DNA of 64,000 nucleotides from Acidobacteria subdivision 2 bacterium RH1 MAG20 (GTDB taxonomy: Bacteria; Acidobacteriota; Terriglobia; Terriglobales; Acidobacteriaceae): NCBI GenBank assembly GCA_002197545.1, contig NFUO01000280.1, positions 124,001-188,000 on the forward strand. The letters run 5' to 3'. Below the pieces are notes generated by a model. It had not been told where the DNA came from and did not search any database. It saw only the letters and a program-made list of their open reading frames with translations. The position numbers were made by a program, and so were the translations under genes. Shown piece by piece: positions 18,801-27,853 of this stretch. Position 1 is the first letter of the stretch; each line of letters begins with the position of its first letter.

Positions 18801-19304
18801 ATGTCTAAAGTACGCGCCGCCGCAGCCATAGCCAAGGGAATGAGCATCACCCTCAAGGAGATGTTCCAGCCGACTGAAGTCGAAAACTATCCTGACGGCA
18901 AAGGCCCCATGCGGGGGGCCAAATTCCAGGAGCGTTTCCGCGGCAAACACCAGCTCCAGCGCGACGAAAACGGCCTGGAAAAATGTGTCGCCTGCTTTCT
19001 CTGCGCCGCTGCCTGCCCATCGAACTGTATCTATATTGAAGCCGCCGAGAACACCGAATCCGTTCGCATCTCCTCAGCCGAGCGTTATGCCAAGGTCTAT
19101 AACATCGACTACAACCGCTGCATCTTCTGCGGCTACTGCGTCGAGGCCTGCCCGACGGATGCCATCACGCACGGTCACGGCTTCGAGCTCGCCAGCCTCA
19201 ATGCGACTAATCTAGTGATGCGCAAAGAAGACCTTCTCGTCCCGTCTCACAAGCTGCCGGATGCAGTCCGGTCTGAGAAGGACGAGGCAGAAGCGCTTGC
19301 CTAG
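18801..19304 (+). CDS. nuoI: NADH-quinone oxidoreductase subunit I (stand-alone NuoI)
   Basis: NuoI carries two [4Fe-4S] clusters (N6a, N6b) on the electron path of respiratory complex I. Both cysteine boxes are complete: C62, C65, C68, C72 (CVACFLCAAACPSNC) and C107, C110, C113, C117 (CIFCGYCVEACPTD). The N-terminus with ITLKEMFQPTEVENYPD and GKHQLQRDENGLEKC is typical of true NuoI, where it docks to the membrane arm. Length (167) is normal. No other nuo gene lies in the window, so the subunit is encoded apart from its operon or is a second copy. ATG 18801 fits the family start, though no strong ribosome-binding site precedes it. Confidence 0.9.
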   Translation: MSKVRAAAAIAKGMSITLKEMFQPTEVENYPDGKGPMRGAKFQERFRGKHQLQRDENGLEKCVACFLCAAACPSNCIYIEAAENTESVRISSAERYAKVYNIDYNRCIFCGYCVEACPTDAITHGHGFELASLNATNLVMRKEDLLVPSHKLPDAVRSEKDEAEALA

Positions 19305-19456
19305 CAATATTTTTCGGAGTGCCCGGAGTTCTCATCTGGACGCTGCACCCGCCTTTATTCCGGGATAGGGGCGCACCATGAAGGAATCCATGCCATCTTT
19401 TGTTGATCTTACTCAGATATTCTGTCTCTTCCAGCACGTGTAAGGAGTACGGCATC

Positions 19457-19846
19457 ATGGCAAAGTTGACTATTCTTTTCGGCATTCTTCTCGTCATTAT
19501 TGGCGTTAGTGGTTTCGTCGTTACTGGCAGCGCGCACCCCACGGCCCTTATTCCTGCTGCTGCCGGAGTGCTCTTCATCATCTTTGGAGTGCTCGCCAGC
19601 ACCGAGAACTCAAAAAAACGCATGTTGTGGATGCACATCTCTGTCACCATAGCCCTGCTGCTGTTCCTAGGGCTTATTCCTGCAGATATCGATGTCATCC
19701 GCCTCAGCCGCGGGGTCTCCTTCCCGCACCCGATTGCAATTTTGGAGAAGTCGGCGACCTCTCTTCTGTGTCTTCTGTACGTCCTTCTGTGTGTTCGTTC
19801 TTTCATTGCCGCCAGACGTCAAAGAACCTTGAATCCAGCTTCCTAA
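19457..19846 (+). CDS. Small hypothetical membrane protein
   Basis: A protein of 129 residues with four hydrophobic segments at about 3-22, 30-47, 58-77 and 98-115; the C-terminus is basic. TAAGGAG (19441-19447) lies nine bases before ATG 19457, which decides this start over an upstream one at 19400. I do not recognise a family. Similar short four-helix proteins occur in many bacteria without known role. It lies between nuoI and an ABC exporter on the same strand, with gaps of 152 and 36 bases, so it may be co-transcribed with the exporter. Confidence 0.7.
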   Translation: MAKLTILFGILLVIIGVSGFVVTGSAHPTALIPAAAGVLFIIFGVLASTENSKKRMLWMHISVTIALLLFLGLIPADIDVIRLSRGVSFPHPIAILEKSATSLLCLLYVLLCVRSFIAARRQRTLNPAS

Positions 19847-19882
19847 ACCGCTCATCTAAAAGGCGTAAACTTTAGCGAGCCT

Positions 19883-21835
19883 ATGCCTTCTTCCTTTGGT
19901 CCATCCAGCTTCGGCGGCGGAATGAAATCAGCTGACCGCCCTTCTCGCGGCGCAGGACGCGCCACGGCAGCCGATCTTATTTCGGCGCGTCCTAAACCAA
20001 AACTGAAGAAGGTGCTGCCCGAGGTCTGGCAGTTGATCAAGCCGCGCCGAATTCTTCTCGGTGGCAGCTTCCTTCTGATGGTCATCAATCGATCCAGCGG
20101 CCTCATCCTGCCGGCCTCGACGAAGTATCTCATCGACAACGTCATGGGCAAGCACCCGATCAAATCGCCCATCATCGCCGGCTTCATAGACAAGCATCAT
20201 CTCAATCTGTTGCCCGTCATCGTTAGCGTTGTGGTCTTCGCTACGATCATTCAGGGCATCACTTCTTACGCTCTTACGCAACTTCTGTCCAAAGAAGGCC
20301 AACGGCTCATAGCCGAGCTTCGGATGAAAGTCCAGGCGCACATTGGACGTCTGCCTGTTGCCTTCTACGACGAGAACCGGACGGGAACCCTGGTTGCGCG
20401 CATTATGACTGATGTAGAGGGCGTGCGTAATCTCATCGGGACGGGCGTGGTTGACTTCGTCGGCGGTGTGCTTACGGCGATCTTTGCCTTCTGCTTTCTC
20501 ATCTTTCTCAGCGTCCAGATGACGCTTGTAACTTTCATCATTCTGCTGATCTTCGGCCTCATCCTGCAACGTGCCTTTAAGGTCATCCGGCCTATTTTCC
20601 GTGAGCGCTCCAAGATCAACGCCGAAGTCACTGGCCGTCTCACCGAATCGCTTGGCGGAGTCCGCGTCGTCAAGGGCTACCACGCCGAGGCCAGCGAGGC
20701 CAACGTCTTTGCTGCCGGGGCCAACCGCCTCCTTCAGAATGTTATCTCCTCGCTTACTGCGCAGTCTCTTATGGCACTAGCCTCTACCGCAGTTCTAGGT
20801 GTCGTCGGAGCCCTGGTGATGTATCTCGGTGCCCACCAAGTCGTTGCCGGACATCTCACTACCGGCGGCTACGTTACCTATGTGATGTTCCTGGCGTTCA
20901 TGATTGCGCCTATCGTTCAGCTCGTCTCCATTGGAACGCAGCTCACGGAAGCCGTCGCCGGACTGGACCGCACCAACGAAATTCTCGCTGAGAGCCAGGA
21001 AGATTCCGAGCTTGTACGTACTTACAATCTGGCTACCATTACCGGCGACATAGCCTTCAGAAACGTCATTTTCTCCTATGAACCCGGGAAGCCGGTACTG
21101 CATGGCATCAGCTTCGAGTCGAGACCCGGCACCGTTACCGCTCTGGTAGGCTCCTCAGGTTCTGGAAAATCGACGATTATCTCGCTCATCTGTGGCTTCC
21201 ATACTGTCACCAACGGTCATATCCTCGTCGACGGCATCGACCTCGCCACCATCCGCCTCAGCAGCTACCGTCAGCAGCTCGGCGTTGTCCTGCAGGAGAC
21301 GTTTCTGTTCGATGGCACCATCCGCGAGAACATTCTTTTCAGTTGTCCCAACGCGACCGAGGAGCAGCTCATGGAGGCCTGTCGCATTGCGCGCGTGGAC
21401 GAGTTCGCTGAGCGCTTCCCGGAACAGTACGACACTATCGTTGGCGAACGCGGTGTCAAACTTTCAGGCGGTCAGCGCCAGCGTCTTTCCATCGCCCGCG
21501 CCATCCTTGCCGATCCCCGTATCCTCATCCTCGACGAAGCCACCAGCTCGCTCGATTCCGAGTCTGAAGCGATGATCCAGAACGGCCTCAACTTCCTGAT
21601 GCAGGGTCGAACGACCTTCGTCATCGCGCATCGCCTTTCAACCATTCGCCGAGCCGACCAGATCCTCGTCGTAGAGCAGGGCCAGGTCGTCGAACGTGGA
21701 ACGCACGAGGAGCTCTACCAGATGGGAGGCCGCTATTATGATCTCTACACCCGTCAACATGGTTTGGAGACCAATCTCTTCCTCGCCCCCGGAGAGGGAG
21801 ATACGGTGGAAGAACAAGCTTCAGTCAAAATCTAG
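19883..21835 (+). CDS. ABC exporter, MsbA/lipid-type half-transporter
   Basis: A half-transporter with a fused permease and ATPase. The membrane domain (about 45-350) has six hydrophobic segments. The nucleotide-binding domain (about 385-630) has Walker A VGSSGSGKST, signature LSGGQRQRLSIARA, Walker B ILILDEATSSLD and the H-loop (IAHRLST). The order is typical of MsbA-like exporters of lipid A, lipids, peptides or drugs; the substrate cannot be told from sequence. The first 45 residues are a basic, Ser/Gly-rich extension without clear homology. It would act as a homodimer in the inner membrane. The gene is convergent with phoU, with 20 bases between the stops. Confidence 0.92.
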   Translation: MPSSFGPSSFGGGMKSADRPSRGAGRATAADLISARPKPKLKKVLPEVWQLIKPRRILLGGSFLLMVINRSSGLILPASTKYLIDNVMGKHPIKSPIIAGFIDKHHLNLLPVIVSVVVFATIIQGITSYALTQLLSKEGQRLIAELRMKVQAHIGRLPVAFYDENRTGTLVARIMTDVEGVRNLIGTGVVDFVGGVLTAIFAFCFLIFLSVQMTLVTFIILLIFGLILQRAFKVIRPIFRERSKINAEVTGRLTESLGGVRVVKGYHAEASEANVFAAGANRLLQNVISSLTAQSLMALASTAVLGVVGALVMYLGAHQVVAGHLTTGGYVTYVMFLAFMIAPIVQLVSIGTQLTEAVAGLDRTNEILAESQEDSELVRTYNLATITGDIAFRNVIFSYEPGKPVLHGISFESRPGTVTALVGSSGSGKSTIISLICGFHTVTNGHILVDGIDLATIRLSSYRQQLGVVLQETFLFDGTIRENILFSCPNATEEQLMEACRIARVDEFAERFPEQYDTIVGERGVKLSGGQRQRLSIARAILADPRILILDEATSSLDSESEAMIQNGLNFLMQGRTTFVIAHRLSTIRRADQILVVEQGQVVERGTHEELYQMGGRYYDLYTRQHGLETNLFLAPGEGDTVEEQASVKI

Positions 21836-21855
21836 TTCCTGTTTTTGCGGAAGAT

Positions 21856-22530
21856 TTACTCAGCATTTGCCAGAGAAAATTTATGGCGAACGTCTGATCC
21901 CCGGACCCAGAAGATGACGTCTTCCGCGATGTTCGTGGCGTGGTCCGCGGAACGCTCAAGGTTGCGGGAGACGATGATGGCGTTCAGCGCCTGGCTGCTT
22001 ATTTCGGGACTTCGTTGCATGAGATCGACAAGTTCAGCCTGGACGGCGCGGTTCATGTCATCGATCTCGTCATCCATGGAGAGCACAGAGTCGGCCAACT
22101 TGGCATCCGCTTCAAAAAGAGCCTGAATGGCGCTGCGTATCATAACGCCAACCTTCTCTCCCATCACCGAAATATCGATGGGCAAAGAGATCATTGGGTT
22201 TCCAAGAAGGGTTTGAACGCGCTGCGAGATGTTCGTTGCCTGATCGCCAATTCTCTCGAGGTCGCCGTTGATCTTGATGACCGAGAGAATGAATCGAAGA
22301 TCGACCGCCATAGGCTGCTCTTTAGCCAGGAGGTCATAGGCCATCTCGTCGACGTCCCTCTCCGCGGCATTGATGGCTTCTTCGATCTCTTTAATGTGAT
22401 CGCAAAGGCCTGTATCTCCACTGAGGTAGGCCTCGAGCGAAAGGCTGAGGGCTTGTTGCGAAAGTGCAGCCATAGCAAGCAGTTTGTCTTTCAATGCGAC
22501 GAGTTGTTGCTGAAAATTGATGCGGGGCAT
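21856..22530 (-). CDS. phoU: Phosphate transport system accessory protein PhoU
   Basis: PhoU is a cytoplasmic helical protein that links the Pst phosphate importer to the PhoR sensor kinase and represses the Pho response when phosphate is plentiful. The two three-helix repeats are visible, with the family motifs LAKEQPMAVDLRFI (first half) and NLERSADHATNIAEDV (second half). Start ATG 22530 (MPRINFQQQL) is preceded by GGGAGG, which decides against the in-frame upstream codon. Length is 224. No pst or phoB/phoR gene is in the window, so this copy stands alone. Confidence 0.93.
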   Translation of the reverse strand: MPRINFQQQLVALKDKLLAMAALSQQALSLSLEAYLSGDTGLCDHIKEIEEAINAAERDVDEMAYDLLAKEQPMAVDLRFILSVIKINGDLERIGDQATNISQRVQTLLGNPMISLPIDISVMGEKVGVMIRSAIQALFEADAKLADSVLSMDDEIDDMNRAVQAELVDLMQRSPEISSQALNAIIVSRNLERSADHATNIAEDVIFWVRGSDVRHKFSLANAE

Positions 22531-22649
22531 GGGGTGCCTCCCTCTCCTAAGTGCCAATCTATCTATTGTGATGCAAGGAGAGCAAAGGAACGATGAATTT
22601 TACGGCGGCAGTAATGAGATGAATACCTCTCCGGAAATTCGGGTATCGG

Positions 22650-25600
22650 TTAGTGGTAAAGAAGATAGGGTTCTCGGCGTTTCTTGAAAGCGGCGAGATC
22701 CGTATCCCATGAAGCAGCTATGGCGTGTGGATCTTCATTATTTTCGATGGCCAGCATGGTGTTCACGTTGGCCACCAGCCGGGCTGCTTTAGCCAGATTG
22801 AACTCTTTGGGATAGAGATGGTGCAAAGCGGAGAGGAGTTCAACGCCCATCTCGGGAACGTCGAGGACATTGCGGTCGACAAGCGTGATATGGAGTCCTG
22901 GAATCGTCTGTCCGTGGTAAGGATAGTGATAGGTTCCCTCGGCTACGATGAACGTAGTTGGCGTGAAGGTGACTCCAGGGATATTGCGCGCTTTGAGATA
23001 CGCTGCGAGAGCGGTGGCGTCGATGTAAGGGGCGCCAATGTACTCGAAGGGGGCTGGGGTACCGCGGCCTACAGATACGTTGGTCCCTTCGAGAAAAGCT
23101 ACGCCGGGATAAAGCGTAGTAGCGGTGAGGTCGGGGAGATTTGGACTGGGATTAGTCCAGGGAAGGTTGGTGAGGTCGAAGTATTCACTGCGCCTCCAAT
23201 GCTGCATCGGGATAACAGTGAGTGGCGCGTTGATGGGAGCTTGAACATTGGGTGTGGCGGCGGTGGGGAGGCGGTGTTCGCCATTGTCGTAACGGGCCAG
23301 CTCGCCGAGGGTGAGGCCATGACGGACGGGCAGAGGCATGTAGTCGGTGTATGACTCGATGTTGGGATCGGAGACGGGACCCTGTACCTGTTCACCCCCG
23401 ATAGGGTTAGGGCGATCAAGAAGGATGATCTTGATGTGGGCTTTCGCCGCTGCTTCGAGGAAGTACCCAACCACGGTTTCATAGGTGTAGAAGCGGACTC
23501 CGACATCCTGAAGATCAATAGCTACGGCATCCAGCTTGGCAAGGTCTTCGAGCTTGGGCCGCTTGTCGGAGGGTTTGGGGCCATAGAGGCTAATGACGGG
23601 AAGATAGGTGGTTGGGTCAGTTTCGGCGGTGATGTTGGTGGTGTCCTGTTTGCCGAAGATGCCATGTTCCGGAGAGAAGAGAGTGATGAGAGTTAAGCCG
23701 GGAACGAATTTAGGAGCTTCGCTGGCGAGAAGGTCGATGGTGCGGCGTCCCTTTGCATCAAGCCCGGATTGGTTCGTCAGCAGGCCCAATCGCAGATGAT
23801 CGTTGTGTAGTTTTGCCTCCTCGCCAAGGGCAGCGTAGTTGGTTGTTTCGAGCACATCGATCCCAGTCAGCGTCGAAACGCCGGAGGCCTCGAAGATGGA
23901 TGGAGACGGGGCGCTGCCGTAGAGATGGAGGGCCTCGGCTGCGGCTGTAGCGACCACGTTACGCAGAGCGGTGATTGGCGGATCTCCGCGAGGATGAATC
24001 GCGTTGGCGAGGAGGACGACATAAGTATCGCTGCCAGGGTCCATCCACAGACTCGTGCCGGTGAAGCCGGTGTGACCGAAGCTGCCTATGGGGAAGACAT
24101 CTCCCCGGTTGCGGGAGAACGCTGTGTTGATGTCCCATCCGAAACCGCGCGTGGCTACGCCCTTGGTCCTTTTGCCATCTGGAGTAAAGATGGTGGCGGT
24201 CGTTTCGGCGGTCGTCGGCTGCTCGGGTTTGGTCATGAGTTCGAGGGTGGAGCGTTTCAGCGGAAACGTACTGGGGCGGCCAGCAAGTTTATCGAGAAGG
24301 GCCTGAGCGAAGATGGCCATATCGCCAGCAGTGCTGAAAACGCCTGCATGACCGGCTACTCCACCCATGCGCCGGGTGGTTGGATCATTGACGACTGCGC
24401 GAAGCATGACTCCATAGTCGGGATTGGTGGCAGGAGTGCCTTCGTTGTCATAAATCGTGGGAGCAGTGAGAGGGGATATCTGATAGCGGTTCCACTCCCC
24501 CGGGCCGCAGCGTTTGATGGCCATGGAGACTGGCCGGCCATGCGGAGCAGAAGGATCAGCCACTCTGCCGCAGGATTGGCCGATGGGAAGATAATGGGTG
24601 TGGGTCATCTTCAGCGGTATAAAGACATGCTGCTCTGCATAAACGTCGAGTGGTTCGCCGCTGAGTTTTTCGACAAGGGCCCCAAGGGTAATGAAGTTGA
24701 TATCGGAGTATTCGAAGTGGGTGCCTGGAACGGTTTTGAGCGGAGAATCCATGGCCCGGCGTATGCCTTCAGCTTTATACGGACCTGTAAGGCCCCAGGG
24801 ATCTTTGAGACTTACATCAGGCGGCAGGCCGGAATAATGAGTCAATAGTTCGCGAATCGTAATATTTTCTTTTCCGTTGGCGGCGAAAGCTGGAAGATAT
24901 TTCGCGACGGGATCATCGAACTTGAATTTATGCTCCTCGTACAGTTGCATGACGGCTACTGCGGTGGAGAGGCACTTGCTGAGCGAAGCCATGTCGAAGA
25001 TGGTGTCTTCGGTCATCGGTTCGACAGTGGGTTCAAGAGAGCGATGGCCGTAGGCTTGCTCGAAGGCAATCTTATTGTCGTGACCTATGACAACGACTGC
25101 GCCGGGAAGTTTTTTAGCCGCAATGGCGCTATCGATGAGGGTGCTGACGGGGGTAAAGTCTGGGGCCTCGGCGGATTCCGGCTTAGCGCCGATGTAGCTA
25201 TCGTGAAGAGGCTGCACCCGGCTTTGGCTTCGAGCGGAGACTGTGCCGAGCGCGAAGAAAGCCAGCAGCATTGTCGTAACTAAAACCTTGGGCTTGGTAC
25301 GAAAGAGGAGGCTGGTGATCGAACCAACGCCGAAGGTGACGACGGCGCCGATGAAGACGTACCAGGTCCAGGCCACGTCAGGGATGGTGATGGGGCCAAG
25401 CGTAATGGCGGCAGGATGGAGCCAGAGAAGCATATTGAGAGAGAAACCGACGATCATACCGAGGATAGCTCCTGTCTGAGTGGCATAACGGGTGAGAGTG
25501 CCGAGAAGAAAGACGCCGAGAAGAGCGCCGTAGGCAACGGAAGCGATCGAGAGGCCGATCTCGACGACGTGGCCTTTCCCGCCGGCATGGACACTGTAGA

Positions 25601-26810
25601 CGGCAATGGCGAAGAGAACAAGGGCCCAGACGACCGTGGAGGAGCGTGAGATGAGCATTCGTTCGCGGTCATCGGCTTGGGGCCGCCAGTGCATGTAGAA
25701 GTCTACGACAGTCGTGCTGGAGAGTGAGTTCAGCGCGGCGCTGAGGTTCGACATGGCTGCGGCGAGGATGGCAGCCACTAGAAGTCCGGCCACTCCAATG
25801 GGCATCTCACGAACGATGAACGTTGGGAAGATTCTATCGGCGGATGCGAAGGTGGTGGGGTGCAGGCCGTAGAAGACAAAGAGGCCGGCTCCGATGAGAA
25901 GAAAGAGCGTAAACTGAAGCAGAATGACAACTCCGCTGGAGAGGAGGGCCGCGATGGACTGGCGCAGATTGCGGGCCGCAAGCATTCGCTGGACCATCAA
26001 CTGGTCTGTTCCATGGGAGGCCATGGTGAGGAAGGTTCCACCGATGAGCCCAGCCCAGAAGGTATAAGTCTCGCTGAGGTTGAGCGCGAAGTGGAAGAGG
26101 TGGAACTTGCCGGCGGCAGCAGCTACTTCGTGAATCTGTGACCACCCGCCGGGAACGTGTGTTCCGAGGGTTGCGATGGCGACGACAGTTCCGGCGACAT
26201 AGATGATCATCTGAACGACATCCGTCCAGATAACGGCAGTCATTCCTCCTTCAAAGGTGTAGAGAAGGGTGAGAGCAGAGATGATGCCGATTGACAGTAC
26301 ATCGCGTGTGCCGATAGCGATGCCTACGACGATGGACACGGCAAAGACTCGAACTCCTTCGGCTGCCGCCCTCGTAAGAAGGAACAGAAGGGCAGTGACT
26401 TTATGAAGCGTGGGGCCGAAGCGCTTGTCGATAAGTTGATAGGCGGTAAGCATCTCGCCCTGAAAGTATTTGGGCAGGAAGATGACCGCGACGACGATGC
26501 GTCCGACCATGTATCCGAAGACGACTTGGAGGAAGCCGAAGTCGCCGCCGAAAGCCAGGCCTGGGATAGAAATGATCGTAAGCGTGCTGGTTTCGGCTGA
26601 GACGATGGAGAGCGCGATGGCCCACCAGGGAATCGTCTGGCCGGCGAGGAAGTAGCTCTTCAGGGAACGGCTGTCAGAGGTCTTTTTCCCACGGAAGCTC
26701 AGTCCGAAGAGAGTGATGCCAACGAGGTAGACGGCAATGAGAGTGAGATCGATGGGATGAAGACGCGTTGGTACCGCCAGCGCAAGGGCTTCGAAACAAC
26801 AACTGGTCAA
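22650..26810 (-). CDS. Fusion: sodium:solute symporter + AmiE-like serine hydrolase + NamZ (DUF1343)
   Basis: A 1386-residue protein with three parts. Residues 15-505 are a sodium:solute symporter with about 13 membrane segments. Residues 506-527 are basic-then-hydrophobic, ending VSARS, like a signal peptide. Residues 550-950 are a class C beta-lactamase-fold hydrolase with S609-L-S-K612, Tyr701 (YSD) and HTG 913-915. Residues 985-1386 are DUF1343/NamZ, with the conserved SPEHG (1046-1050) and LDRPNPIGG (1131-1139). In Bacillus subtilis the last two activities are separate: AmiE, an N-acetylmuramyl-L-alanine amidase of beta-lactamase fold, and NamZ, an exo-N-acetylmuramidase. I infer release and uptake of MurNAc or muropeptides. 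Both enzyme domains should face the periplasm. Start is TTG 26810 with AGGAGAG five bases upstream. No stop or frameshift is seen at the joints. Confidence 0.9.
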   Translation of the reverse strand: MTSCCFEALALAVPTRLHPIDLTLIAVYLVGITLFGLSFRGKKTSDSRSLKSYFLAGQTIPWWAIALSIVSAETSTLTIISIPGLAFGGDFGFLQVVFGYMVGRIVVAVIFLPKYFQGEMLTAYQLIDKRFGPTLHKVTALLFLLTRAAAEGVRVFAVSIVVGIAIGTRDVLSIGIISALTLLYTFEGGMTAVIWTDVVQMIIYVAGTVVAIATLGTHVPGGWSQIHEVAAAAGKFHLFHFALNLSETYTFWAGLIGGTFLTMASHGTDQLMVQRMLAARNLRQSIAALLSSGVVILLQFTLFLLIGAGLFVFYGLHPTTFASADRIFPTFIVREMPIGVAGLLVAAILAAAMSNLSAALNSLSSTTVVDFYMHWRPQADDRERMLISRSSTVVWALVLFAIAVYSVHAGGKGHVVEIGLSIASVAYGALLGVFLLGTLTRYATQTGAILGMIVGFSLNMLLWLHPAAITLGPITIPDVAWTWYVFIGAVVTFGVGSITSLLFRTKPKVLVTTMLLAFFALGTVSARSQSRVQPLHDSYIGAKPESAEAPDFTPVSTLIDSAIAAKKLPGAVVVIGHDNKIAFEQAYGHRSLEPTVEPMTEDTIFDMASLSKCLSTAVAVMQLYEEHKFKFDDPVAKYLPAFAANGKENITIRELLTHYSGLPPDVSLKDPWGLTGPYKAEGIRRAMDSPLKTVPGTHFEYSDINFITLGALVEKLSGEPLDVYAEQHVFIPLKMTHTHYLPIGQSCGRVADPSAPHGRPVSMAIKRCGPGEWNRYQISPLTAPTIYDNEGTPATNPDYGVMLRAVVNDPTTRRMGGVAGHAGVFSTAGDMAIFAQALLDKLAGRPSTFPLKRSTLELMTKPEQPTTAETTATIFTPDGKRTKGVATRGFGWDINTAFSRNRGDVFPIGSFGHTGFTGTSLWMDPGSDTYVVLLANAIHPRGDPPITALRNVVATAAAEALHLYGSAPSPSIFEASGVSTLTGIDVLETTNYAALGEEAKLHNDHLRLGLLTNQSGLDAKGRRTIDLLASEAPKFVPGLTLITLFSPEHGIFGKQDTTNITAETDPTTYLPVISLYGPKPSDKRPKLEDLAKLDAVAIDLQDVGVRFYTYETVVGYFLEAAAKAHIKIILLDRPNPIGGEQVQGPVSDPNIESYTDYMPLPVRHGLTLGELARYDNGEHRLPTAATPNVQAPINAPLTVIPMQHWRRSEYFDLTNLPWTNPSPNLPDLTATTLYPGVAFLEGTNVSVGRGTPAPFEYIGAPYIDATALAAYLKARNIPGVTFTPTTFIVAEGTYHYPYHGQTIPGLHITLVDRNVLDVPEMGVELLSALHHLYPKEFNLAKAARLVANVNTMLAIENNEDPHAIAASWDTDLAAFKKRREPYLLYH

Positions 26811-26832
26811 TGCGACTCTCCTGATGTGCTGC

Positions 26833-26862
26833 CTGACGGTTTTACTTTGTGCAGATTATGAT
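26833..26862 (+). promoter_or_regulatory. Possible sigma70-type promoter of the sugar kinase
   Basis: In the 102-base gap between the divergent symporter fusion and kinase genes, CTGACG (26833-26838) and TATGAT (26857-26862) are 18 bases apart, matching four and five of six consensus bases. Transcription would start near 26869, upstream of the AGGAG at 26899-26903. Confidence 0.35.
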
Positions 26863-26912
26863 AACGGTCGGAGCGTCGAAATGGCTTGGCGCGATGACAG
26901 GAGATTGGGATT

Positions 26913-27836
26913 TTGGCTTATTTTCTTGCGGTGGATGCAGGTGGAACGAAGACAAGATGTGTTCTGGCGGATGAAACACAGGTACTTGCACGGGCTTCAA
27001 CAGGAACGGTGAAACTGATGCGTGTTAGCGAATCAGAGGCGACGGCACGGCTGCGCGGGCTGCTGGCGGAGATTTCAGCGTCGGCCGGGGTGGACTTACG
27101 GGAGGTCACGCAGAGTTGCGTCGGCATGGGGGGAGTGGCGATTCCCGCCGTGCAGGAGTGGACACTGGAGACCATGGGAGCGGTAGTGGGAGGCGAAGTG
27201 GAACTCTGCGGAGACGAGCACATCGCGCTCGACGCGGCGTTCAAGGGCGGGGCAGGAATATTGCTGGTTGCGGGAACCGGAGTGATCGTTGCCGGGCGCA
27301 GTGCGGACGGCACGATATACGGCACGGCAGGGTTTGGGCCAGTGCTGGCGGATGAGGGCTCGGGATATTGGATTGGACTGGAGGGGATTCGAGCGGGGTT
27401 GTGGGCCATGGATCGCGGGATGAAGACGAACTTGCTGACGGAGATCCAGGCTTTTTGGGGACTGGAATCCGTGGGTGAGCTTCTGGAGAAAGGGAATGCG
27501 CAGCCGGGACCAGATTTTGCGGCACTATGTCCTGTGGTGGTGCGATGCGCGGAGGCCGGTGACGAGCTTGCCGAGGCCGTGCTGCGGCGGGCTGGGACAG
27601 AGTTGGCAGAGCCGGTTGCATTGATGGCGGTGAAGATGATGGAGTCAGGAGGTGGCTCCGATAGCGAGATTGGAGTGGCGTATACCGGCAGCGTGATGGA
27701 GCATATTGCCGTGGTGCGCGAGTCCATGATTGCGGCCCTGCGGGAGTCGACGCCGCGTGCGAAGGTGATTCCAGGAGCGGTGGATTCTCTCGAAGGTGCG
27801 CTGTGGCGGGCGCGCAATGCAGCGGGTTTGAGATGA
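26913..27836 (+). CDS. BadF/BadG-type ATPase, probable N-acetylglucosamine/N-acetylmuramic acid kinase
   Basis: The protein has the ASKHA sugar-kinase fold of the BadF/BadG/BcrA family: phosphate loop VDAGGTKTRCVLAD (7-20), the GAGILLVAGTGVIVAGR adenosine/phosphate segment (about 110-126) and GFGPVLADEGSGYWIG (about 136-151), which is typical of GlcNAc kinases and of MurK from Clostridium. Beside the divergent NamZ fusion, it most likely phosphorylates MurNAc or GlcNAc released from the cell wall. Start TTG 26913 gives MAYFLAVDAGGTK and has AGGAG ten bases upstream; the divergent neighbour also starts with TTG. Length (307) is normal. The exact sugar is not settled by sequence. Confidence 0.87.
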   Translation: MAYFLAVDAGGTKTRCVLADETQVLARASTGTVKLMRVSESEATARLRGLLAEISASAGVDLREVTQSCVGMGGVAIPAVQEWTLETMGAVVGGEVELCGDEHIALDAAFKGGAGILLVAGTGVIVAGRSADGTIYGTAGFGPVLADEGSGYWIGLEGIRAGLWAMDRGMKTNLLTEIQAFWGLESVGELLEKGNAQPGPDFAALCPVVVRCAEAGDELAEAVLRRAGTELAEPVALMAVKMMESGGGSDSEIGVAYTGSVMEHIAVVRESMIAALRESTPRAKVIPGAVDSLEGALWRARNAAGLR

Positions 27837-27853
27837 ATACTTCGAGGTATGGT

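Noticed and set aside
24061..25160. Antibiotic-resistance beta-lactamase
   Set aside because: The SxxK/YxD/HTG set belongs to the middle domain of the symporter-NamZ fusion and resembles AmiE-type amidases; nothing points to resistance.
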